From positions 3,782,001 through 3,846,000 of the forward strand of contig JBANDB010000006.1 of the NCBI GenBank assembly GCA_037576215.1: DNA of 64,000 nt. The letters run 5' to 3'. This document shows positions 47,700 through 56,812 of the stretch, piece by piece; position 1 is the first letter of the stretch; every line of letters begins with the position of its first letter. Both the position numbers and the translations under genes were made by a program. Origin of the DNA: Armillaria gallica (taxonomy: Eukaryota; Basidiomycota; Agaricomycetes; Agaricales; Physalacriaceae). The notes under the pieces are model-generated. The model saw only the letters and a program-made list of their open reading frames with translations, made no database searches and was not told the origin of the DNA.

Positions 47700-49010
47700 T
47701 ATATTGGATGTTCATGTCCAATGAGGTAGAAACAATGAAGAGCATATCTTGTTCGCAAGATCAAAGATATGGCCAGCACAACGAACTTGAGTCTCAGCGC
47801 CAGCAATGTGGCTCCAAGGCAATCTACCTGGAGCCTTGATGACTTGTAGCAGCTTCATGTTGGTTGACCCATTGTCTCTGGGGACAGAGAGGAGTTTGTT
47901 GAGAATGCCAAACTTGTGCAGAGAGGTGCAGAGAACATTAGCCAGGTAGGCACCAGTATGTGATTTACAAAGCCTGATAAACCCAACGTCAGTCAGAGAC
48001 ACAGAAGCAAACGAGGAAAACTCACTCAATCATGTCCATTGTCAAGACCTGGAGTTTTCTGTCAATAACCCCCAGACAGCTACTAGCCTAAGTAAGGACA
48101 ACTTCTGGGGTGCTGCCCAACCATCTTGTGCAATATGAATACAACCCCGTGCACTCTAGATGCTGCATAAGTGAGAAAAATATATGGCAGAGGAAGCTCA
48201 AGTGTCATACCTGAAGAAGCTTTGCAACACGCTTCTTGACTATATTGTAGACATCCTTGACATCATGAGATACAGTGTCGGCTGAGGTAATCTTGATGTC
48301 AGCATGCATCATGCAAAGGATGTCATGATAAGGAGGATCTTTGAACATGTAGTATGGACAGTGGCACATTGCTGCCCATTTGACTTGTTTCATATGCAGG
48401 TGGCCATAGGTGTATGTACTCCCTTGGACAAATGGGACCAGAGATGTCTGCTTAAATGAGGTTCATCGCTGTCAGATCTGGGCTTGCATTTCTTGAAGTG
48501 GCAAATGAAGTTTGAGGTACCATTGTTGGTGAATAGTTGGTTAATGGTGACCTTAAATTCACTGCTATGCAAAGATGAGATTGAAAGCACATGCACGAAT
48601 GATGAGAAGACAAACCAGGTACACGTGAATTGCTGCTCCCATCGGTCCTGCTTATTGTTCCAAACAATGGTGACCTCTGACAAGAAATGCTCATAGGACT
48701 TGGCATGCCATTTCTTTTGCATTATGGCTGACATGAGAGTTAGTTATAAGTTACAGTGTGATGGCAAACACATACCAATTTTCTTGGTCCAAGCTGCCTT
48801 TGCAGCATCAGTCCTGACATGTATCAATCCGTCAGCTTCAGCTACTCCTTTGCTGACCCTGGGAGACTCTGAAACATTGTTGGTAGCACTATCGCTGCCA
48901 GCAGGAGAACCACTGGAGGAGCCGGTGCTGTCAGATGCAGTGGGGGATGCGGGTTTATCACTGTCATGTTTTCGTTTTGAGGCCGTTCCAGTGGAGCTCT
49001 TGTTGACCAC
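47700..49010 (-). pseudogene. hAT-family transposase relic
   Basis: From 49010 down: a Ser/Thr-rich N-terminus with a basic cluster (SKRKHDSDK), then a Cys/His region resembling a BED finger (FICHFKKCKP, about 48500). The conserved block MFKDPPYHDILCMMHADIK with SADTVSHDVKDVYNIVKKR (about 48340-48225) follows. Next come IHIAQDGWAAPQ (about 48120), carrying the first catalytic Asp, KSHTGAYLANVLCTSLHKFG (about 47970-47910), SVPRDNGSTN (second Asp, about 47880) and RCAGHIFDLANKI (about 47780). The C-terminal dimerisation region with the last Glu is absent, cut off where element D begins. Multiple stops. hAT enzymes excise and reinsert DNA with 8-bp duplications. Confidence 0.75.
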
Positions 49011-51991
49011 GGTGAGAAGACAAAATACTGGGCAGAGAAGAGGAGAGAAAGAGATGTCGAGTCCTCATAGAGAGAACTGCAATTTATAGTGACTGTAAAA
49101 CATGCAAAGTGATAAATAAGGCAAAGTAATTGATGAACAAAGTAAATGAACCTTGATGTCCATGACATCTCTGGATAAAACAAAAAACAAAGACTATATA
49201 TCCATTGTCCACCTGTGGGTGCTGAGGGACTCAGAGTGGCTAAACAATATCCTGAAAGAATTCAATGACTTCTTTGCTGTTGAGTTAGGATTAGCCCTCA
49301 ATAATATCGCGAATTGCCTGGGTTTGTTGCAATGCCAATGACACGAGTGCATGAGAATTGATACTTGTAACAGCACTGGGTCATGAGAAGAAAGCACTCT
49401 GCACCTTGGAGCTATTTCTCCAGCTCTGCAGACAGTTTATGTGAGCATACTGGTCATTCAGCCAGCTCAGTGATGGCTTGGCAAGGAAACCATGGGAAAA
49501 CTCACACTAATCAATCCTTGGCAGAGACATGGTTGGATGAGGTGACCCAGCTCCCATTCTGCATTGCTTGGGATTGTCGCCATCCATCTCAGGCTTCAAG
49601 CTACAGGTAGCAGTAGGCTAGGTGATGTCGCAGAAGGAATGGTCTGGAAATCAAGATCAAGCTAGCCTGTAGGGGAGGATATGAGGGGGAATACATGAGA
49701 GAGGAGGATGAAGTGGGGGCATACAATGAACAGGACATCGGGGGTCCTGGTGCATGTCATATTTGTGTTCCCCTACCAAAATAATGGGAGATACATGAGT
49801 ATGGGATGGTTGGGGTGGCTACATGGCACAGGGAATGCCAATGTTGATGTTCGGCGAGGTGGGCAGCAGTGGGTGGGGCAGTGGTCTTAGATCCATGATT
49901 TTGGGCACATTTATTGTGTCCCAAAGTCCTCCTTCAACACCTAAAAGAGCATCTCTGTCATCATCATTGTGGGCCATCGGCATCCCAATCTTCCTCCCAC
50001 CCTCCTCCTCAATGTCTCCTGCCTGCTTGCATCGTCCCTCCACACTCTCCATTCCCAGAATTCTTTCCCTAGATCGTCCCAGGGCATTGCAACAGAGCGT
50101 GACCATCCCCCCACCATTGTTGTCATTGTTGTTGTTGTCTTGATCTTTGTCATTGTCATCACCTGTTTCACCTTCCATGGTCCCTCCTGCACCGAGATGG
50201 CAGTCAATATCGGATCTCAGGATGTACTACCCACTCTTGTGGTGTGCAGAAGTCGTGGTTGCTGGTGATTGGCCCAATGTCAATGCAGGTAATAGTGGGT
50301 ACATTGTGAAGCAGATGGGCCACATATTCAAGGCTGTTGCAGAGCATGTGCCAGGGTCTTCATCACCATTGATGTCAGAGGTGTCGTATTCATCCTTGGT
50401 GGGGGTAGAACATCGTGCAGCCTCATTTGAGAGCTTACACAGGTGTTAGAGGGAGCATGCACACTATCCGGGGCTCTTGGGGCCACCGGATGTACTATAA
50501 AGGGCTTAGATAGAAGTAATTATTGATAAAATAAATAAAAATTACAACTTCTATGCAAATCAAAGAGGATGTGCATATGAGACAGGCATAGGGAGGAGTG
50601 GTGGTGGTGGTGGTCAGGAGAGGAAGAAGAAGCCACACAGCCACTCGATCACTATGCAGATTGATGGTCCAAAGTGATTGAGTGAGCAGATTCAGCACTC
50701 AGGATGCTTCTGCTGCTAGATGCATGCATTCCAAGGCCCCGATAGTCATCAGGAATTCATTGAATATGCACATATTCTGTTTGTACATAGTTATTCATTT
50801 ATAAACTGACACAACATCAACTACACACATACCATTGAACCTCAGCGGAAGAGAGAAGCCATTCAAAGCCAGATCCAAATTGCCCTCGTAAGGATGGAAA
50901 ACAAAAGTTTCAAGACTCATGCTAAACCCATGCGGCACCTGTAACTCATACCTGTCTTGCCTGGGTGTGACGACACCTGGGTGGCAGTGCAAGTGCAGTG
51001 ATGTGGGCTAATATCACAGGTCTTATCGAAATGGGTGCAGGTGCACCTGGGTTGTGAATCATGTGGACCTTTATTTGGAGGTAAGGATTGTCAGATATAT
51101 GTGCAGAATGACTGGTCAGTGATCACTGTACCTATTCTGGCAAGTTCTTCATCCATGTGTGTGTATGTTCTCCCAGCTTGTAATAGAGATCTTCACGATT
51201 GTGTACCCAGATACATACAGGTACCTGCAGGTATTTGCACAAGTACCTGTATCATACTCATCCAATTCTCACTAAATAGACTACACTATGCATGTAACTA
51301 GCCCTACATGGTGAATGAGAAGGAGAAGAGAGTGGCCTATAGTTATGGTGACACTGATGGAGCAAGGAGAAATGGAACGGAGACATGCTGGGGTTATCTG
51401 AAAGGCATTGAAGAGGGCTTTCAAATGCCCCAACAATCGAGAGAAATAGTCAAAAAGCGATGAAAATATGGACCAAACAAAATGATGGCCAAATTGGACA
51501 GTGATGGTAATAATAAGAGGGCAGCACCATGGATAAGAGACACTAAGGGAGAGGTCAGAATGTATCAAAATAGAGCTTTCAGATGGTACCAGGCATGTAG
51601 GAAAGCACCTATCTGAACCCAAGATAGCTTGAAGATGCTCTCTATTCTTTGTCAAAACAATGATCTCTTTATAACTCCACAATGATGTGACTGATTTTAC
51701 CAAGTAGGGGGTTGTTTTGAAGCCATATGCCAGGGCATTCCAACGCTTTCAGCTGCAAGAAAAACAAGTGAAAACCAAAGGAGAAATTGTCATGACAAGA
51801 TGTTGATCTGAGCTTATAAGCAAGAAGTATAGTCTGTGCACATGTGAGAGTTAAAAGTTGAGCTCTAGAACCAAGGGCTGAGGTGAAATGACTGAGAGAG
51901 CCATTACTGGACACTAAGAGAATCCACAAGAGGGCAAGATGGTGGGATGGGAGAGTATTCCAGTTGCACAGGTACCTGTGATGGGTACCTG
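49011..51991. other. No assignable gene; low-complexity stretches
   Basis: Open frames such as 49819-50178 (reverse, Asn/Asp-rich) and 51281-51703 (reverse, hydrophobic) show no family motif. GTT-rich DNA lies near 50120-50160. GGTACCTG-like palindromes cluster near 51215-51255 and 51970-51991. The stretch ends at the 5' LTR of element C, whose left 5 bp (ACCTG, 51987-51991) would be the target duplication. Confidence 0.4.
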
Positions 51992-52424
51992 TGTTACAAT
52001 TTTTCTATTTTTCCTTATCTTATTGCTCAGTGCCTATCTTATCTTCAGCACTTCTCTTATCTCAATCTTATCTATGGACTACCAGACGGATCACCATGAC
52101 TCTATCAAATGACTTCAGCAATTGTGCTATGGCTCGTGACGGTCACTTGCCTACCACATTGTTTCCTTTCAGTCTACACATCAACAGACAGTTATATTTA
52201 GCACACAACTTCAGTATATAAATAGCATAGCTCTCACTGTAGTATCCCCAGCTTTGAGCTAAGTTTATACATACTGGACTTTACTCCACCTCACTAGCTG
52301 AGTCGCTAAGCGTTAACTGCCTATTTCTTGTTATAGCAAACACTACAGCATTCCAGGGTGACTGTATGAACGCGATACAGCCCTAGGTTTCACCTTGTTT
52401 GTTATACCGAGTCCAGGCCTAACA
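51992..52424 (+). repeat. 5' LTR of element C (433 bp)
   Basis: It runs from TGTTACAATTTTTC to GCCTAACA. U3 has a cluster of CTTATC motifs (about 52015-52070). TATATAAATA at 52215-52224 is followed 35 bp on by AGCTTTGAGCTAA at 52250-52262. The primer-binding region after the LTR reads TTAGCTGAAGCT, an imperfect complement with a one-base gap. Confidence 0.85.
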
Positions 52425-52481
52425 ATTAGCTGAAGCTTCCCTACTCTCTTTCTTCATTGTTAGCTGTGAAAAAGAAACCCT

Positions 52482-52978
52482 ATGACTCCTGACTTGACTA
52501 AGACCCAAACAATCACCATCAGAATTGCTATAGTTGGTGCAGTTCTTGTTTCTTTCATCACCACCCTCGTTGTTCTCACATACAGAGAACAACTCAGAGA
52601 TTATCTATGAAGAAGGGTACTCGTACCCATCCAAGCCCTCAGACCCACCCTGTTCCCCATCCACAATGTCTTACCCTACCAACAACCTGAACTAGCCATG
52701 GTACGGCCACATCTGGCAACTGATGAACACAAGGCGACCACCACCACCACCACCCGTAGGTGGACAACGACCACCATCCACCACGAATCCAATGAGGAGT
52801 TCCTCTCATGTAGGGAGGAACCCTGCAATGCTACCCTGGGGCCAAGCCATGTTCGCTGAACCCCCAATCTAGAATTACCCTGTACCCACCATGAGAAACC
52901 CATCCAGCATGTATGGATTGAACCCAACCCCCACTGCTACCCCTGTCTGCCTCAGAAGGGCGCTGGTCCTATCAAGAG
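52482..52978 (+). pseudogene. ORF1 of element C (membrane-anchored), truncated
   Basis: ATG 52482 opens a frame with a hydrophobic helix at residues 13-36 (TIRIAIVGAVLVSFITTLVV), then YREQLRDYL and TGA at 52608-52610. The same frame reopens at once and runs to TGA about 52860, rich in Pro and Thr. So the layout (helix first, then Pro/Thr-rich tail) matches ORF1 of B and E although the sequence is quite different. The element B LTR cuts the frame at 52979. Function unknown. Confidence 0.5.
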
Positions 52979-53324
52979 CTCAGATCCACAACTTCTGGGA
53001 AGTCTTCATAAATCTTCACAGGCTACGTGGTCACATGCCATCGACACGTATTATTCTTGGCTACCATGTACTTGGCTTATTCACTTTCTAACACAGTACC
53101 CTCATCTTAGTACCCATTATAGACCCTCACTTTAGTATATAAGTAGTGTACTCAAAGCTGTATATTCCCTAGCTTTAAGCTAACATTTATTCATACCGAA
53201 ACACATTCCTTCTCACTAAGCGCTATCAAGTTCGTCTTGAGCGGCAATCATCCAAGGACTGGTCGGTGACTGTACAAACGTGATACAGCCGACTTTTACC
53301 CTTGATTGCAGTTCGGGTCTTACA
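52979..53324 (+). repeat. 5' LTR of element B, lacking its first 75 bp
   Basis: It aligns from CTCAGATCC onward with the LTR at 56023-56446 (reverse) and ends GTCTTACA. The missing 75 bp and the lack of a TG end or duplication at 52979 point to a deletion or an illegitimate junction with element C. TATATAAG lies at 53136-53143 and AGCTTTAAGCTAA at 53171-53183, one change from the core. Its U5 differs clearly from that of the LTR at 56023-56446. Confidence 0.8.
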
Positions 53325-53325
53325 A

Positions 53326-53338
53326 TTAGCTCAAAGCT
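53326..53338 (+). other. Self-complementary primer-binding site of element B
   Basis: TTAGCTCAAAGCT pairs with the R core at 53171-53183 at 12 of 13 positions. Confidence 0.65.
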
Positions 53339-53366
53339 TCTTACTTACTCCTGCCCCCAGACCCCC

Positions 53367-54386
53367 ATGGAAAATGACGCACATATCATAGTTATCGCAC
53401 TAGGAATACCAAGCACCACCTTCCTCTTGTTAGCTCTCATACTTGCACTCAGGTCTCGCTACAGACACGTGCAACCAATAGAGAGACACCGTACGACCTC
53501 CTCAGTCATTACCAACAATTCCAATGGCATCCCGCTCGAGCAGCAGCCACCCCGACTCCATGCACCCATACCACGGCACCCAATCCCAATCCACGAGTTC
53601 ACTGGGCCAGGAATCGACGACAATGACGAAGAGACGGACACTGCTGAGCAGATTCCTCCCATCATCCCAGAGAGAGACTCTTCTACCACTCCCAGAGGGA
53701 ACCCGGCTAACATCGACATCACCGCCAAACATCCCACTTCCTACTATGCCTCGCTTGTCCCTTGAACTCCCTCACCCGGCTCGGACCCCCGAGTCTCCCC
53801 CCGTGGAAGGAGATTCAAGGTGGGCCGCGACACTTGACCCATCTCCCCAACCACCAATTATGGTATCGCCTCTCAGGAGTTCTGGGATAACATCACCATT
53901 CCCTATAGTGCCTACTTCCCCTCTGTGCGCGATGGGTCCCCCGATCACCGAACCCCTCCCCTGACAGGATACAGGCACGTCCAGTTTTGGGACCAGCCCG
54001 AACCTCCCCTTGAGCAAGCACTTGAGCCTGTACCAACCATCGAGGAACCTGTCGCTGGTCCCTCCTGCCTCCAACATACCAGAGGACCCTTTGGCCATGA
54101 GTATTGGCAGAATGTCGATATCCAATGTCTCGCACCACCCCCGTGTCCCGACACCCCACTCTGATCCATTGAAAGCATCGATCGAGATGCAGCTAGATAC
54201 ACGATCGACAAGCGTGGGGAAACAATTGAGATCAAGGGCAGTGACACCGCTACCGAGGGACTCCCCGAGGAGGAGTACATCGACGGGATCCACGGACCGT
54301 CTCCCGACCCCCTCTCATTCTCCGCTGAGTCATCCCCCGAGCCGCTGATCTAGACAGCCAACCCCAGAAATAATAATGCTAGCTGA
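53367..54386 (+). pseudogene. ORF1 of element B: membrane-anchored protein overlapping gag
   Basis: ATG 53367 has a good start context (cccATGg). Residues 1-6 are acidic, 7-28 hydrophobic (IIVIALGIPSTTFLLLALIL), then RSRYRH, predicting one membrane span with a long cytosolic Pro/Ser/Thr-rich tail. Later blocks shared with element E are SYYASLVP, EFWDN..PYSAYFP and EEPVAGPS; DGIHG is shared with A. The frame ends at TGA 54384-54386, 9 bases after the gag ATG begins (54376), in the +1 frame: the same overlap as in A and E. Four internal stops occur; TGA at 53763-53765 and the one near 53836 are CGA in element E. About 340 codons. No known homologue comes to mind. Confidence 0.6.
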
Positions 54387-55838
54387 CACCATCCAATTTT
54401 ATAACGAAACCGATGATGACCCCACCATTCCCATTCCCAGGATGTTAAGGCAAGCAACATTTCTAAATATTTATAATTACTTTGCCTATGAATTACCCTT
54501 TTCCTTGGTTTGGGGAGCTTCACAAGCCAGGAACAATTATTTTATGAGGAAAAATAGAGGTCTCCCAGCAGATGAGATCCTGCAGTACAAGGCGGAGCAA
54601 AACGCTCGCTTCCTGTGGAACAGTGTACACCCAGATGCCATAATCGAGGAGTTTCCCCTTACGAAGAAGCTGCACCAGAGATTGAGATCCAGGAACCAAT
54701 GCCGGACAAACCACCGGTACCACCTCCTTGGGTCACTAATACCTTTGCCTACGTCACCAGGCAGGCAGCACCAGGAACGTATCAATGCAGGTACCTATCT
54801 TTTGCCGGTGGTGGCCACAGAGCTGGCAGAGGCGGTGGAGGTGGCGGACAACCAGCACAGCCACCTCCCACCCCCCTGGTACAGGTAATGCTCCTGCGCT
54901 TTCCGGCACCTCCAGCCATGCCAGACCTGCCGATACCCTGGGAACTACAAGCTGGAGTGGTGGCCCCTTACGACGACTTCAAGCCAAAAATCTTGAAAGA
55001 AGTCGAGGATTTCAATGGGGACTCTGATGACATCACCCGCTTCTTTCTAAAGTGCAAACTGCACTTCGACATCTTTAACCAGCACTTCCGCCAACACCCG
55101 CATAAGGTCGTCTTTTGCGTTTCTCAACTTGCAGGAAATGCTGAAAGGTGGTGGCAGCTGTGCACAAAAATCATAGGAAAGACAACAGACGGAGAGCAAC
55201 AGTACCCGACTTACGAAGATTTCAAGTCGGAACTCAATGGCAGGTTCTGGAAGGACGCCGACTCACAGATAAAATACACACAGTGGGAAAAGCTAAAGCA
55301 ATCGGAGCACAAGGATGGCGACAAGTTCTTTCAGCTCTTTGAAGAACTAGCCTACCATGCCGGAGTATGTAATAACGACCAAGTTATGCTCCATCAGATA
55401 AAAAAGGCTGCCCACCAGTCAAGTAAAAATACTATATACTCGTCAGATGGGGACGTGCCAGCTGATTACCCAGCGTGGAAGGCTCATCTACTCCGAATCG
55501 ATCTCAATTGGTGCCTCAAACAGGTGGAAGGAACGACAGGGCCACCAGCCCAATCACAGAAGACGACCACGCCTGTACAGGGTGGTCAAACCAAGGCCCC
55601 TGTGCCGACAACAACGACGGCTACAGGGACAACTTACGGAGGACGCAGACAGCCGATGAATATTGACGAAGCTAGGGCAGCATCAATATGTTTTAGATGT
55701 GGCAAGAAAGGCCACTTCAAGCGTGACTGCCCCAGTGCGCCCAGAACCTGAGCCAAGGCATTGCGACACGCAAATGTCTACTGGGATGCTCAGGAAAACC
55801 TCTCAACGATTGAGGAGGTAAAAAAAACAGCCGCGTAG
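54376..55838 (+). pseudogene. Gag of element B (capsid, zinc knuckle)
   Basis: Start at ATG 54376 (MLADTIQFYNETDDD), overlapping the ORF1 stop. A C was lost in the C-run near 54655 (five Cs in element E), shifting the frame; from 54660 it reads on as EIEIQEPMPD and then the gag core at about 54960-55540: FKPKILKEVEDF, FFLKCKLHFDIF, WEKLKQSEHKDGDKFFQLFE. The zinc knuckle CFRCGKKGHFKRDC (55689-55730) is intact. TGA at 55749-55751 interrupts the C-terminus, and the natural stop is TAG 55836-55838. Eight As just before it (55820-55827) offer a slippery site for a -1 shift into pol. Gag packages element RNA. Confidence 0.85.
55819..55838 (+). promoter_or_regulatory. Candidate -1 ribosomal frameshift site between gag and pol
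   Basis: In the gag frame the codons are GTA AAA AAA ACA GCC GCG TAG. A-AAA-AAA is a permitted slippery heptamer, and the -1 frame is open across the stop into the pol linker (NDSIYPATQNL). Element A has the same -1 relation of gag to pol but only four As there. No downstream pseudoknot was worked out, and the break at 56022 follows soon after. Confidence 0.4.
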
Positions 55839-56017
55839 ATAACGATTCAATCTACCCAGCTACACAGAACTTAGTTTCGGCTGGTACACCTATCACACTC
55901 AATTCATGTACTTATATATCACCTGTAGTATTCACTGCGCATTCGAATATACCTGTGACTTCACAATCAGACCAGAAACTAAGCAAGAATCAATCCAAGG
56001 ACCCAGGAATGAGCGCA

Positions 56018-56022
56018 GTAGT
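56018..56022 (+). repeat. Target-site copy at the inversion junction (left)
   Basis: GTAGT ends the forward gag-pol linker. Its inverted partner ACTAC is at 61597-61601. Both align to the same place of element A (GTGAC, near 28434). Confidence 0.7.
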
Positions 56023-56446
56023 TGTAAGACCTGAACTTCAATCAAGGGTAAGGATTCAGCTGTATCGCATTTGTACAGTCACCGATTAAGTCCTGTGATG
56101 ATTAACACTCAAGACCAACTTTAGTAGCGCTTAGCGAGAAGGAATGTGTTTCGGTATGAATAAATGTTAGCTTAAAGCTAGGGAATATACAGCTTTGAGT
56201 ACACTACTTATATACTAAAGTGAGGGTCTGTAATGGGTACTAAGATGAGGGTACCGTGTTAGAAAGTGAATAAGCCAAGTACATGGTAGCCGAGAATAAT
56301 ATGTGTCGATGGTGTGTGACCATGTAGCCTGTGAAGATTTATGAAGACTTCCCGGAAGTCGCGGATCTGAGGGTAAGATGTATGAGTAAGCATCTTATCT
56401 TATCCTGATAAGATAAGATGCTTGAAAAAATGAATAAATCGTAACA
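56023..56446 (-). repeat. Mosaic LTR (U3/R of type B, U5 of type E), 424 bp
   Basis: In its own sense it begins TGTTACGATTTATTC (56446) and ends GTCTTACA (56023). From U3 to the AGCTTTAAGCTAACA core it follows the B LTR at 52979-53324. From about 56137 to the end it mainly follows the E LTR at 61602-62034 (CTACTAAAGTTGG, ATCACAGGACTTAATCGG, AAATGCGAT). The switch lies inside the shared tract ATACCGAAACACATTCC, about 56137-56166. Two LTRs of one insertion should match throughout, so this copy is recombinant. Confidence 0.7.
56388..56423 (-). promoter_or_regulatory. Perfect GATAAG inverted repeat in U3
   Basis: AAGCATCTTATCTTATC and its exact complement (17-bp arms) are separated by CT. It gives four GATAAG/CTTATC-type motifs, candidate sites for fungal GATA factors, and could also form a cruciform. 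Confidence 0.55.
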
Positions 56447-56465
56447 TTACCCCCCTGTTAAGGCA
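56447..56465 (-). other. Polypurine tract of the inverted block
   Basis: The reverse strand reads TTAACAGGGGGGTAA directly before TGTTACG at 56446, with CGCCTGCC upstream as in the other copies. Confidence 0.75.
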
Positions 56466-56812
56466 GGCGTCCCAACTGCCAGTACATTGGCCTTCCCTTT
56501 ACTTCATCGTCATGCCGTCCCCAGAGATCTTTTTCAGTTTTCAGAGGAATGCCATACAGGCTGCAGCTTATCCCAGTGTGGCCCTTTGAAAGTCACTGGT
56601 AGGGAAAGAGGATTTTCTGTATGGTGGTGACGCAATTGGTAAAGTGTCCCCTTTGTCTCGTCGTGGAATCCCGATTAAGTGCGCTTTTTTGGTAGAATAT
56701 TGTCGTTAGAAGTCGTAATGGAAATGCATATGAGTGCATATTTGTCGTAAGAGCTCTTGAGTGAGGGTCCGTAGTTATCCCCCATTATAGGGCTCGTCTC
56801 GATTGGTGTCGT
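56466..56812. other. 3' untranslated part of the inverted pol block
   Basis: Non-coding DNA between the pol stop (about 56813) and the polypurine tract, as in element 1. Confidence 0.5.

Larger units (their letters stand above)
51992..52978 (+). mobile_element. 5' fragment of Ty3/gypsy element C
   Basis: A 5' LTR, primer-binding region and about 500 bp of ORF1 are followed abruptly by the LTR of element B at 52979. Gag and pol are gone. The LTR and ORF1 differ from those of A, B and E, so this is a separate subfamily. Confidence 0.75.

Noticed and set aside
49819..50178. 119-residue reverse frame rich in Asn and Asp
   Set aside because: The N/D run is the antisense of a GTT-rich low-complexity stretch. 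No domain was recognised.
51281..51703. 140-residue reverse open frame
   Set aside because: No family motif, odd hydrophobic composition, and no conserved neighbour. Chance is likely.
51968..51991. GGTACCTG repeats as a regulatory array
   Set aside because: Only a few loose copies next to the element C insertion site. The second is simply the target duplication context.
53524..53964. A second open frame overlapping ORF1 (also 62465-62953 in element E) that might be a real overlapping gene
   Set aside because: It is open in both copies, but the region is Pro/Ser-rich with CCN codons, which keeps several frames open. The helix-bearing frame has conserved blocks (SYYASLVP, PYSAYFP) and ends at the conserved TGA, so it is the better coding frame. 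Some similarity of this other frame to element A (LPPLPEGT) remains unexplained.
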